64,000 nucleotides of DNA from Pantoea sp. A4 (GTDB lineage Bacteria > Pseudomonadota > Gammaproteobacteria > Enterobacterales > Enterobacteriaceae), in NCBI RefSeq assembly GCF_000295955.2, contig NZ_ALXE01000070.1, positions 59,587 to 123,586 of the forward strand, in the 5' to 3' direction. Positions 34,030 to 42,434 of the stretch are shown piece after piece. The notes under the pieces were generated by a model, which ran no database searches, was not told where the DNA came from, and saw only the letters and a list, made by a program, of their open reading frames with translations. The position numbers were made by a program, and so were the translations under genes. Numbering within the stretch: position 1 is the first letter of the stretch; each line of letters opens with the position of its first letter.

Positions 34030-34404
34030 ATGGCAACAGTTAACCAGCTGGTTCGCAAACCACGCGTACGCAAAGTTGCAAAGAGCAACGTGCCTGCGCT
34101 GGAAGCTTGCCCGCAGAAACGTGGCGTATGTACTCGTGTGTACACCACCACCCCTAAAAAACCAAACTCCGCACTGCGTAAAGTTTGCCGTGTGCGTTTG
34201 ACCAACGGTTTTGAAGTTACCTCCTACATCGGTGGTGAAGGTCACAACCTGCAGGAACACTCAGTGATCCTGATCCGTGGCGGTCGTGTTAAAGACTTGC
34301 CAGGTGTGCGTTACCACACCGTTCGTGGCGCGCTGGACTGCTCAGGTGTTAAAGACCGTAAGCAGGCTCGCTCCAAGTATGGTGTGAAGAAGCCAAAGGC
34401 TTAA
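34030..34404 (+). CDS. rpsL: 30S ribosomal protein S12
   Basis: Decoding-centre protein of the small subunit, 124 residues and nearly identical to E. coli S12. Lysines in TTPKKPNSALRK and GGRVKDLPGVR, the usual sites of streptomycin-resistance changes, are wild type. First gene of the str operon; AGGAGC lies 6-7 bases before the ATG. Confidence 0.98.
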   Translation: MATVNQLVRKPRVRKVAKSNVPALEACPQKRGVCTRVYTTTPKKPNSALRKVCRVRLTNGFEVTSYIGGEGHNLQEHSVILIRGGRVKDLPGVRYHTVRGALDCSGVKDRKQARSKYGVKKPKA

Positions 34405-34500
34405 TGGTTCTCCGTTAAGTAAGGCCAAACGTTTTAACCTAAATGTCAAACTTAACTCGTAGAGTTTTGGACAATCCTGAATTAACAACGGAGTATTTCC
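34405..34500 (+). promoter_or_regulatory. rpsL-rpsG intercistronic region, S7 translational operator
   Basis: This 96-bp spacer keeps the E. coli sequence almost unchanged (for example AACTCGTAGAGTTTTGGAC), far more than an ordinary spacer. In E. coli S7 binds here to repress its own translation and that of downstream str genes; conservation suggests the same. Confidence 0.75.
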
Positions 34501-34971
34501 ATGCCACGTCGTCGCGTCATTGGTCAGCGTAAAATCCTGCCGGATCCTAAGTTCGGATCAGAATTGCTGGCTAAATTTGTAAATATCCTGATGGTAGATG
34601 GTAAGAAGTCTACTGCAGAATCAATCGTTTATACCGCTCTTGAGACCCTGGCTCAGCGCTCTGGTAAAAACGAGCTGGAAGCATTTGAAGTAGCCCTGGA
34701 CAACGTCCGCCCAACCGTGGAAGTTAAATCTCGCCGCGTTGGTGGTTCTACTTATCAGGTTCCAGTTGAAGTACGTCCGGTTCGTCGTAATGCTCTGGCA
34801 ATGCGTTGGATCGTTGAAGCTGCTCGTAAACGCGGTGATAAATCAATGGCTCTGCGCCTGGCGAACGAACTTTCTGATGCTGCGGACAATAAAGGTACCG
34901 CAGTTAAGAAACGTGAAGACGTTCACCGTATGGCAGAAGCCAACAAGGCGTTCGCTCACTACCGCTGGTAA
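34501..34971 (+). CDS. rpsG: 30S ribosomal protein S7
   Basis: Head protein of the 30S subunit, binds the 3' domain of 16S rRNA and starts its assembly. 156 residues (MPRRRVIGQRKILPDPKFGS...ANKAFAHYRW), the form without the C-terminal extension seen in E. coli K-12. CGGAG precedes the ATG. Confidence 0.98.
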   Translation: MPRRRVIGQRKILPDPKFGSELLAKFVNILMVDGKKSTAESIVYTALETLAQRSGKNELEAFEVALDNVRPTVEVKSRRVGGSTYQVPVEVRPVRRNALAMRWIVEAARKRGDKSMALRLANELSDAADNKGTAVKKREDVHRMAEANKAFAHYRW

Positions 34972-35064
34972 CAGTTACGTAGTTGTTGTTCAACCAGCGG
35001 GCGCTCAAACAGCCAACCCGCTGGGGTCGACTAACTTTGAACGTCCGAAAAACCGAGGAATAAA

Positions 35065-37179
35065 ATGGCTCGTAAAACACCCATTGCTCGCTACCGTAAC
35101 ATCGGTATCAGTGCGCACATCGACGCCGGTAAGACTACTACTACCGAACGCGTTCTGTTCTACACCGGTGTAAACCACAAAATCGGTGAAGTACACGACG
35201 GCGCAGCAACCATGGACTGGATGGAGCAGGAACAGGAACGTGGTATTACCATCACTTCCGCTGCAACCACCTGTTACTGGTCTGGTATGGCTAAGCAGTT
35301 CGAACCACACCACGTAAACATCATCGACACCCCAGGACACGTTGACTTCACCATCGAAGTAGAACGTTCTATGCGTGTTCTTGATGGCGCGGTAATGGTT
35401 TACTGTGCAGTTGGTGGCGTTCAGCCACAGTCTGAGACCGTATGGCGTCAGGCTAACAAATATAAAGTTCCACGCATCGCGTTCGTTAACAAAATGGACC
35501 GCATGGGTGCTAACTTCCTGAAAGTTGTTAACCAGATGGAAGTTCGTCTGGGTGCAACTCCAGTTCCTCTGCAGCTGGCTATCGGCGCAGAAGAGAAATT
35601 CACCGGTGTTGTTGACCTGGTGAAAATGAAAGCAATCAACTGGAACGACGAAGACCAAGGTGTAACCTTCGTCTACGAAGATATCCCAGCTGATATGCAG
35701 GAACTGGCTGAAGAATGGCGCGCGAAGCTGGTCGAAGCCGCTGCTGAAGGCTCTGATGAGCTGATGGAGAAATTCTTCGGTGGTGAAGAACTGACTGAAG
35801 AAGAGATCAAAACATCTCTGCGTAAGCGTGTTCTGAACAACGAAATCATCCTGGTAACCTGTGGTTCTGCATTTAAGAACAAAGGTGTTCAGGCGATGCT
35901 GGATGCAGTTGTTGAATATCTGCCAGCACCGACTGACGTTACCGCGATTAACGGTATGCTGGACGACGGTAAAGACACTCCGGCTGTTCGTCACTCAGAC
36001 GACAGCGAGCCGTTTGCTGCGCTGGCGTTCAAAATCGCAACCGACCCGTTTGTTGGTAACCTGACCTTCTTCCGCGTTTACTCTGGTGTTGTTAACACTG
36101 GTGACACCGTGTACAACCCGGTTAAGTCAAACCGTGAGCGTCTGGGCCGTATCGTTCAGATGCACGCTAACAAGCGTGAAGAGATCAAAGAAGTTCGTGC
36201 GGGCGACATCGCAGCTGCGATCGGCCTGAAAGATGTGACCACTGGTGACACCCTGTGTGACCCAGATAACGTCATCATCCTTGAGCGCATGGAATTCCCA
36301 GAGCCGGTTATCTCTATCGCCGTTGAGCCGAAAACCAAAGCTGACCAGGAAAAAATGGGTCTGGCTCTGGGTCGTCTGGCGAAAGAAGACCCGTCATTCC
36401 GCGTATGGACTGACGAAGAATCTAACCAGACTATCATCGCTGGTATGGGTGAACTGCACCTCGACATCATCGTTGACCGCATGAAGCGTGAATTCAACGT
36501 TGAAGCGAACGTCGGTAAACCTCAGGTTGCTTACCGTGAAGCTATCCGTAACAAAGTTACTGATATCGAAGGTAAACACGCCAAGCAGTCTGGTGGTCGT
36601 GGTCAGTATGGTCATGTTGTTATCGACATGTACCCACTGGAGCCGGGTTCTAACCCTAAAGGTTACGAATTCGTCAACGACATCAAAGGTGGTGTGATTC
36701 CTGGTGAATACATCCCTGCGGTTGACAAAGGTATCCAGGAGCAGCTGAAATCTGGTCCACTGGCCGGTTATCCGGTAGTAGATCTGGGTGTTCGTCTGCA
36801 CTTCGGTTCATACCATGACGTTGACTCCTCAGAACTGGCGTTTAAACTGGCTGCTTCTATTGCGTTTAAAGACGGCTTTAAGAAAGCAACTCCAGTACTG
36901 CTTGAACCTATCATGAAGGTTGAAGTAGAAACTCCAGAAGAGAACACTGGTGACGTCATCGGTGACCTTAGCCGCCGTCGTGGTATGCTGAAAGGTCAGG
37001 AATCTAACGCTACTGGCGTTGAGATTCACGCTGAAGTTCCGCTGTCTGAAATGTTCGGATATGCTACTCAGCTGCGTTCTCTGACTAAAGGCCGTGCTTC
37101 TTACTCCATGGAGTTCCTGAAGTACGATGATGCGCCGAACAACGTCGCTCAGGCCGTTATTGAAGCTCGTAGCAAATAA
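35065..37179 (+). CDS. fusA: Elongation factor G
   Basis: Translational GTPase driving translocation and, with RRF, ribosome recycling. 704 residues as in E. coli. GTPase motifs: SAHIDAGKTTTTE near residue 16, NIIDTPGHVDF near 88 and NKMDRMGA near 142; domains II-V follow, with GRGQYGHVV in domain IV. Strong codon bias for highly expressed genes. Followed by tuf after 68 bp that hold a hairpin (GATGCCTTCACG/CGTGAAGGCAT) and no obvious T run. Confidence 0.98.
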   Translation: MARKTPIARYRNIGISAHIDAGKTTTTERVLFYTGVNHKIGEVHDGAATMDWMEQEQERGITITSAATTCYWSGMAKQFEPHHVNIIDTPGHVDFTIEVERSMRVLDGAVMVYCAVGGVQPQSETVWRQANKYKVPRIAFVNKMDRMGANFLKVVNQMEVRLGATPVPLQLAIGAEEKFTGVVDLVKMKAINWNDEDQGVTFVYEDIPADMQELAEEWRAKLVEAAAEGSDELMEKFFGGEELTEEEIKTSLRKRVLNNEIILVTCGSAFKNKGVQAMLDAVVEYLPAPTDVTAINGMLDDGKDTPAVRHSDDSEPFAALAFKIATDPFVGNLTFFRVYSGVVNTGDTVYNPVKSNRERLGRIVQMHANKREEIKEVRAGDIAAAIGLKDVTTGDTLCDPDNVIILERMEFPEPVISIAVEPKTKADQEKMGLALGRLAKEDPSFRVWTDEESNQTIIAGMGELHLDIIVDRMKREFNVEANVGKPQVAYREAIRNKVTDIEGKHAKQSGGRGQYGHVVIDMYPLEPGSNPKGYEFVNDIKGGVIPGEYIPAVDKGIQEQLKSGPLAGYPVVDLGVRLHFGSYHDVDSSELAFKLAASIAFKDGFKKATPVLLEPIMKVEVETPEENTGDVIGDLSRRRGMLKGQESNATGVEIHAEVPLSEMFGYATQLRSLTKGRASYSMEFLKYDDAPNNVAQAVIEARSK

Positions 37180-37247
37180 GCTACGGTTTAAAATTGTTAA
37201 TTGATGCCTTCACGATTCGTGAAGGCATAACGTAAGGAATTATCGCC

Positions 37248-38432
37248 ATGGCGAAAGAGCAATTTCAACGTACTAAACTGCACGTAAACGTTGGCACCAT
37301 CGGTCACGTTGACCACGGTAAAACCACTCTGACTGCAGCTATCACCACTGTTCTGGCTAAAACCTACGGTGGCCAGGCTAAGAAATTCGACCAGATCGAT
37401 AGCACCCCAGAAGAAAAAGCTCGTGGTATCACCATCAACACCGCACACGTTGAATATGAAACCCCAGCTCGTCACTACGCACACGTTGACTGCCCAGGCC
37501 ACGCCGACTATGTGAAAAACATGATCACCGGTGCTGCGCAGATGGACGGCGCGATCCTGGTTGTTGCTGCAACTGATGGCCCAATGCCACAGACTCGTGA
37601 GCACATCCTGCTGGGTCGTCAGGTTGGCGTTCCTTACATCATCGTGTTCCTGAACAAGTGCGACATGGTTGATGATGAAGAGCTGCTGGAGCTGGTTGAG
37701 ATGGAAGTACGTGACCTGCTGTCACAGTACGAATTCCCAGGCGACGACACGCCAATCGTTCACGGTTCAGCGCTGAAAGCACTGGAAGGTGACGCAGAGT
37801 GGGAAGCTAAAATCATCGAGCTGGCTGGCCACCTGGATTCTTACATCCCAGACCCAGTACGTGCAATCGACCTGCCGTTCCTGCTGCCAATCGAAGACGT
37901 ATTCTCAATCTCAGGCCGTGGTACTGTTGTAACCGGTCGTGTTGAGCGCGGTATCGTTAAAGTAGGCGACGAAGTTGAAATCGTTGGTATCAAGGACACT
38001 GCTAAGTCTACTTGTACCGGTGTTGAAATGTTCCGTAAACTGCTGGACCAGGGTCAGGCAGGCGAGAACTGTGGTGTTCTGCTGCGTGGTATCAAGCGTG
38101 AAGACATCCAGCGTGGCCAGGTTCTGGCTAAGCCGGGTTCAATCAAGCCACACACCAAGTTCGAGTCAGAAGTTTACGTTCTGTCTAAAGACGAAGGCGG
38201 CCGTCATACTCCGTTCTTCAAAGGCTATCGTCCACAGTTCTACTTCCGTACAACTGACGTAACTGGTTCAGTAGAACTGCCAGAAGGCGTTGAGATGGTA
38301 ATGCCAGGCGACAACATCAAAATGGTTGTTACCTTGATCCACCCAATCGCGATGGACCAGGGTCTGCGCTTCGCAATCCGCGAAGGCGGCCGTACCGTTG
38401 GTGCAGGTGTTGTTGCTTCAGTTATCGCTTAA
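37248..38432 (+). CDS. tuf: Elongation factor Tu (junction gene of str and secE-rpoBC regions)
   Basis: GTPase that delivers aminoacyl-tRNA to the ribosome; 394 residues. Motifs: GHVDHGKTTLT near residue 18, DCPGHADYV near 80, NKCDMVDD near 135. TAAGGAATTATCGCC precedes the ATG. In E. coli tufA ends the str operon (followed by bfd-bfr) and tufB precedes secE after four tRNA genes. Here one tuf follows fusA and precedes secE directly, so its 5' context is that of tufA and its 3' context that of tufB. Whether the genome has a second copy cannot be seen. Confidence 0.98.
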   Translation: MAKEQFQRTKLHVNVGTIGHVDHGKTTLTAAITTVLAKTYGGQAKKFDQIDSTPEEKARGITINTAHVEYETPARHYAHVDCPGHADYVKNMITGAAQMDGAILVVAATDGPMPQTREHILLGRQVGVPYIIVFLNKCDMVDDEELLELVEMEVRDLLSQYEFPGDDTPIVHGSALKALEGDAEWEAKIIELAGHLDSYIPDPVRAIDLPFLLPIEDVFSISGRGTVVTGRVERGIVKVGDEVEIVGIKDTAKSTCTGVEMFRKLLDQGQAGENCGVLLRGIKREDIQRGQVLAKPGSIKPHTKFESEVYVLSKDEGGRHTPFFKGYRPQFYFRTTDVTGSVELPEGVEMVMPGDNIKMVVTLIHPIAMDQGLRFAIREGGRTVGAGVVASVIA

Positions 38433-38463
38433 TTACGATAACATTTGACGCAATGCACATGGA

Positions 38464-38489
38464 AAGGGCATCATTTGATGCCCTTTTTG
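38464..38489 (+). terminator. Terminator after tuf
   Basis: GGGCATCA (38466-38473) pairs with TGATGCCC (38476-38483) and is followed by TTTTT. It ends the fused str transcript before secE. The sequence resembles what I recall for the region after E. coli tufB. Confidence 0.92.
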
Positions 38490-38659
38490 CACGCTGTCGC
38501 ATAGAACCTGGCTCATCAGTGATTTTAGGTCATAATCATTGCTGAGACAGGCTCTGGTTTACGGCGTCGGATACCGAGTTATGCCCAAAAGCTCATTCGG
38601 TTTGGATGCCTCGCCATGCGGGGCAAAATAGTTTCTGAATTATTGTGGCAGGTTGGTTT

Positions 38660-39043
38660 ATGAGTGCGAATACCGAAGCTCAAGGAAGCGGACGCGGCCT
38701 GGAAGCAGTCAAATGGCTGGTTGTTGCAGTACTGCTGGTTGTCGCCATTGTAGGCAATTATTACTTCCGTGACATGATGTTAGCGCTGCGCGCGCTGATT
38801 GTTGTGGTGATTATTGCGGCGGCAGGTGGCATCGCATTGCTGACGACGAAAGGCAAAGCAACAGTGGCATTTGCGCGTGAAGCAAGAACCGAAATGCGCA
38901 AGGTCATCTGGCCGAATCGCCAGGAAACTCTGCATACCACGTTAATCGTTGCCGCGGTTACCGCCGTGATGTCACTGATTTTGTGGGGGCTGGATGGTAT
39001 TCTGGTCCGTCTGGTATCGTTTATTACTGGCCTGAGGTTCTGA
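38660..39043 (+). CDS. secE: Preprotein translocase subunit SecE
   Basis: Essential SecYEG translocon subunit, 127 residues with three hydrophobic helices (~18-36, 43-62, 93-111) and the conserved cytoplasmic segment AREARTEMRKVIWPNRQET. The frame opens earlier, but the ATG at 38660 (MSANTEAQGSGRGLEAVKW) is the E. coli start. nusG begins two bases after its stop codon ends, so they form one operon. Confidence 0.97.
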   Translation: MSANTEAQGSGRGLEAVKWLVVAVLLVVAIVGNYYFRDMMLALRALIVVVIIAAAGGIALLTTKGKATVAFAREARTEMRKVIWPNRQETLHTTLIVAAVTAVMSLILWGLDGILVRLVSFITGLRF

Positions 39044-39044
39044 G

Positions 39045-39590
39045 ATGTCTGAAGCTCCAAAAAAACGCTGGTACGTCGTGCAGGCGTTTTCCGGTTTTGA
39101 AGCTCGCGTAGCAAAGTCGCTGCACGAGCATATCAAGCTGCACAACATGGAAGAACTGTTTGGTGAAGTCATGGTTCCAACCGAAGAAGTGGTTGAAATC
39201 CGTGGTGGCCAGCGTCGTAAAAGCGAACGCAAGTTCTTCCCAGGCTATGTATTAGTCCAGATGGTGATGAACGACGCTAGCTGGCACCTGGTGCGTAGCG
39301 TTCCACGCGTGATGGGCTTCATCGGTGGTACTTCCGATCGTCCTGCTCCAATCAGCGATAAAGAAGTCGATGCGATCATGAACCGCCTGCAGCAGGTTGG
39401 TGATAAGCCGCGTCCGAAAACACTGTTTGAGCCGGGCGAAATGGTACGCGTCAGCGATGGTCCGTTTGCCGACTTTAACGGCGTTGTGGAAGAAGTTGAC
39501 TACGAGAAAAGCCGCCTGAAGGTATCTGTTTCTATCTTTGGTCGTGCAACACCAGTCGAACTCGACTTTGCTCAGGTGGAGAAAGGTTAA
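39045..39590 (+). CDS. nusG: Transcription elongation/antitermination factor NusG
   Basis: Links RNA polymerase to Rho, to the ribosome (via S10) and to antitermination complexes. 181 residues: NGN domain (~1-115; KRWYVVQAFSGFEARVAKSL) and C-terminal KOW domain (VRVSDGPFADFNGVVEEVDY near residue 130). Second gene of secE-nusG; a terminator that also contains the L11 promoter follows. Confidence 0.98.
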   Translation: MSEAPKKRWYVVQAFSGFEARVAKSLHEHIKLHNMEELFGEVMVPTEEVVEIRGGQRRKSERKFFPGYVLVQMVMNDASWHLVRSVPRVMGFIGGTSDRPAPISDKEVDAIMNRLQQVGDKPRPKTLFEPGEMVRVSDGPFADFNGVVEEVDYEKSRLKVSVSIFGRATPVELDFAQVEKG

Positions 39591-39613
39591 TCCTTTTGTT
39601 CACTTTTTAGCTC

Positions 39614-39660
39614 TTGCGGAAGGCGCGAAATTTACCTATAATTTCGCGCCTTTTGTTTTT
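39614..39660 (+). promoter_or_regulatory. L11 operon promoter overlapping the nusG terminator
   Basis: TTGCGG (39614-39619), 17 bp, TATAAT (39637-39642) form the rplK promoter. The same bases make an 11-bp perfect stem, 39622-39632 with 39640-39650, followed by TTTTGTTTTT, the expected shape of the secE-nusG terminator. The -10 element thus spans the loop and right arm of the terminator. Confidence 0.8.
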
Positions 39661-39738
39661 ATGCGCTGGTAACAGCGTGTGAATGATTATCACGGGGAGC
39701 CTGGTTATCAGGCGCTATAACCCATTTGAGGAAATATC

Positions 39739-40167
39739 ATGGCTAAGAAAGTACAAGCCTACGTTAAGCTGCAGGTTGCAGCTGGTATGGCAAACCCAAG
39801 TCCACCGGTTGGTCCAGCTCTGGGTCAGCAGGGTGTTAACATCATGGAATTCTGTAAAGCGTTCAACGCCAAAACAGAATCTCTGGAAAAAGGCCTGCCT
39901 ACTCCAGTTGTTATCACTGTATACAGCGACCGTTCTTTCACCTTCGTTACCAAAACGCCTCCGGCTGCCGTACTGCTGAAAAAAGCAGCGGGCATCAAGT
40001 CTGGTTCTGGTAAGCCGAACAAAGACAAAGTCGGTAAAGTAACTCGTGCTCAGGTACGTGAAATCGCAGAAACCAAAGCTGCGGACATGACTGGTTCTGA
40101 CGTAGAAGCGATGACTCGCTCTATCGAAGGTACTGCACGTTCCATGGGCCTGGTAGTAGAGGATTAA
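39739..40167 (+). CDS. rplK: 50S ribosomal protein L11
   Basis: Part of the GTPase-associated centre; needed for RelA activation; 142 residues. Begins MAKKVQAYVKLQVAAGMANPSPPVG, with the Pro-rich N-terminal domain and the rRNA-binding C-terminal domain. GAGGAAATATC precedes the ATG. First gene of rplKA. Confidence 0.98.
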   Translation: MAKKVQAYVKLQVAAGMANPSPPVGPALGQQGVNIMEFCKAFNAKTESLEKGLPTPVVITVYSDRSFTFVTKTPPAAVLLKKAAGIKSGSGKPNKDKVGKVTRAQVREIAETKAADMTGSDVEAMTRSIEGTARSMGLVVED

Positions 40168-40170
40168 GAA

Positions 40171-40875
40171 ATGGCTAAGCTGACCAAGCGCATGAGCGTA
40201 ATCCGTGACAAAGTTGATGCGACCAAGCAGTACGACATCACCGAAGCTATTGCTCTGCTGAAAGAACTGGCAACTGCTAAGTTCGTTGAAAGCGTTGACG
40301 TTGCTGTTAACCTCGGCATCGACGCACGTAAATCAGATCAGAACGTTCGTGGTGCGACCGTTCTGCCACACGGTACTGGTCGTTCAGTACGTGTAGCTGT
40401 ATTTACCCAAGGCGCAAACGCAGAAGCTGCTAAAGCAGCTGGCGCTGAGCTGGTAGGTATGGAAGATCTGGCTGACCAGATCAAAAAAGGCGAAATGAAC
40501 TTTGACGTTGTTATCGCATCTCCAGATGCAATGCGCGTTGTTGGCCAGTTGGGCCAGGTTCTGGGTCCACGTGGCCTGATGCCAAACCCGAAAGTTGGTA
40601 CTGTAACTCCTAACGTTGCTGAAGCAGTGAAAAACGCTAAAGCAGGTCAGGTTCGTTATCGTAACGACAAAAACGGTATCATCCACACTACCATCGGTAA
40701 AGTGGACTTCGATGCTGACAAACTGAAAGAAAACCTGGAATCTCTGCTGGTTGCGCTGAAAAAAGCTAAACCTTCACAGGCTAAAGGCGTGTACATCAAG
40801 AAAGTTAGCATCTCTACCACCATGGGCGCCGGCGTTGCCGTTGACCAGGCTGGTCTGAGCGCAGCAGCAAACTAA
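40171..40875 (+). CDS. rplA: 50S ribosomal protein L1
   Basis: Ribosomal stalk protein at the E site and translational repressor of rplKA. 234 residues, starting MAKLTKRMSVIRDKVD and with GPRGLMPNPKVGTVT near residue 130. It begins 4 bp after rplK stops. Confidence 0.98.
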   Translation: MAKLTKRMSVIRDKVDATKQYDITEAIALLKELATAKFVESVDVAVNLGIDARKSDQNVRGATVLPHGTGRSVRVAVFTQGANAEAAKAAGAELVGMEDLADQIKKGEMNFDVVIASPDAMRVVGQLGQVLGPRGLMPNPKVGTVTPNVAEAVKNAKAGQVRYRNDKNGIIHTTIGKVDFDADKLKENLESLLVALKKAKPSQAKGVYIKKVSISTTMGAGVAVDQAGLSAAAN

Positions 40876-40882
40876 TTGCTGC

Positions 40883-40921
40883 TTGAAATGGGTGAAAAAT
40901 TCATCTAGAATTTTCGCCCAT
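40883..40921 (+). promoter_or_regulatory. L10 operon promoter with overlapping inverted repeat
   Basis: TTGAAA (40883-40888), 17 bp, TAGAAT (40906-40911) is the rplJ promoter. An inverted repeat (40888-40902 with 40908-40921, one bulged base and one wobble) covers the spacer and the -10. No T run follows, so it would act at most as a weak attenuator of rplKA readthrough. Confidence 0.75.
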
Positions 40922-41179
40922 TGTTCTGCTTAGGCAGAAACGCTTAAAGAATTTAGGTTGGAGCCAGGCCATATCCTGGCCTCCGTCCAAGACCGCAGGA
41001 GCTGAGTGCTTTCGGGCACAACGCTTAATCCCCTGCGTAGACGGTGACAGAACCAAAAAGAATATTTTCTTAGCTGGATTCTGCTCACCGTGTTTCAGCG
41101 CTTATCCCGTTTCGGCGGGATTAAGTGAAGTGAGTTCGGAGAAATCCTTCTCCGGTCAAAAATCCAGGAGCAAAAGCTA
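40922..41179 (+). promoter_or_regulatory. rplJ leader (L10-L7/L12 autoregulatory RNA)
   Basis: A ~260-base untranslated leader with no ORF. Around 40960-41060 it carries stem sequences GGAGCCAGG, CCTGGCCTCC, GACCGCAGGAGC and GTGCTTTCGGGCAC, the arrangement of the L10 leader in gammaproteobacteria. There L10(L12)4 binds and represses rplJ translation. Confidence 0.82.
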
Positions 41180-41677
41180 ATGGCATTAAATCTTCAAGAC
41201 AAACAAGCGATTGTTGCTGAAGTCAGCGAAGTAGCCAAAGGCGCGCTTTCAGCGGTTGTTGCGGATTCCCGTGGCGTTACCGTTGATAAAATGACCGAAC
41301 TGCGTAAAGCAGGTCGTGAAGCTGGCGTTTACATGCGTGTTGTTCGTAACACCCTGCTGCGCCGCGTCGTTGAAGGAACTCAGTTTGAGATCCTGAAAGA
41401 CACGTTTGTTGGTCCGACCCTGATTGCATACTCTATGGAACACCCGGGCGCTGCTGCTCGTCTGTTCAAAGAGTTCGCGAAAGCGAATGCAAAATTCGAG
41501 GTCAAAGCTGCAGCCTTTGAAGGTGAGCTGATCACGGCGGCCAATATTGACCGTCTGGCAACTCTGCCGACTTACGAAGAAGCACTGGCACGTCTGATGT
41601 CGACCATGAAAGAAGCCGCTGCCGGCAAACTGGTCCGCACTCTGGCTGCTGTTCGCGATGCAAAAGAAGCGGCTTAA
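41180..41677 (+). CDS. rplJ: 50S ribosomal protein L10
   Basis: Base of the L7/L12 stalk and autogenous repressor, 165 residues: MALNLQDKQAIVAEVSEVAKGA at the start and a C-terminal helix that holds L12 dimers. CAGGAGCAAAAGCT before the ATG is the usual strong site. Followed by rplL after 66 bp. Confidence 0.98.
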   Translation: MALNLQDKQAIVAEVSEVAKGALSAVVADSRGVTVDKMTELRKAGREAGVYMRVVRNTLLRRVVEGTQFEILKDTFVGPTLIAYSMEHPGAAARLFKEFAKANAKFEVKAAAFEGELITAANIDRLATLPTYEEALARLMSTMKEAAAGKLVRTLAAVRDAKEAA

Positions 41678-41743
41678 GGCCAAATTCTTTTCCTTCGTAC
41701 TTGCTAACGTATAAATTTTCACTGATTCTTAGGAACTATTGTA

Positions 41744-42106
41744 ATGTCTATCACTAAAGATCAAATTCTGGAAGCAGTAGCAGCTATGTCCGTAATGGAA
41801 GTAGTTGAGCTGGTTTCTGCTATGGAAGAAAAATTCGGTGTTTCTGCTGCTGCTGCTGTAGCTGTTGCTGCAGGCCCGGCTGAAGCTGCTGAAGAAAAAA
41901 CTGAGTTCGACGTTGTGCTGAAAGCAGCTGGCGCGAACAAAGTAGCAGTAATCAAAGCAGTTCGTACTGCAACTGGTCTGGGCTTGAAAGAAGCTAAAGA
42001 CCTGGTTGAAGCTACCGGTGTTATCAAAGAAGGCATCAGCAAAGATGACGCAGCTGCTCTGGAAGCACTGCTGAAAGAAGCTGGCGCTGAAGTTGAAGTT
42101 AAGTAA
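41744..42106 (+). CDS. rplL: 50S ribosomal protein L7/L12
   Basis: Stalk protein that recruits translation factors, 120 residues. N-terminal dimerisation domain (~1-32), Ala-rich hinge (~36-52) and C-terminal factor-binding domain (EFDVVLKAAGANKVAVIK). Translated several-fold more than L10 in E. coli. The attenuator downstream limits rpoBC. Confidence 0.98.
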   Translation: MSITKDQILEAVAAMSVMEVVELVSAMEEKFGVSAAAAVAVAAGPAEAAEEKTEFDVVLKAAGANKVAVIKAVRTATGLGLKEAKDLVEATGVIKEGISKDDAAALEALLKEAGAEVEVK

Positions 42107-42145
42107 GACAACCTTAGGGTTGCAGCCTGAGTAACATCGGGCTGA

Positions 42146-42176
42146 GGCTGGTGACTTTTTGGTCACCAGCCTTTTT
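42146..42176 (+). terminator. rplL-rpoB attenuator
   Basis: GGCTGGTGAC (42146-42155) pairs with GTCACCAGCC (42162-42171) and five T follow. In E. coli this partial terminator lets ~20% of transcripts enter rpoBC. The rest of 42107-42434 has no ORF worth calling; E. coli has an RNase III cleavage site there. Confidence 0.9.
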
Positions 42177-42434
42177 GCGCTACAGGGGAACGATGGCGTT
42201 TCGCACTGTTTGTCCATTGTTTCTCCTCAATATTTTTTTCTATCGACGCCTTAATATATCGCTGTCCTGCTAAGGTTCCCTGCCTGCGCAACGGTGATGA
42301 AATGATTTAAGAGTGATAGAAAGACGTATTGCATGGGGTGCACCGCATCGCATGAAAAACAAAATAGTGTTGCATGAACTGTCCTTTTCAGGACGGACAG
42401 CGTGGTTCGACATGTCAGCTAGCTGAGGAACCCT

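Noticed and set aside
35005..35994. 329-residue ORF antisense to fusA
   Set aside because: It mirrors the third-position bias of the highly expressed fusA frame, has odd composition (rich in Phe, Val, Asn, Cys), no start-site evidence and no recognisable domain.
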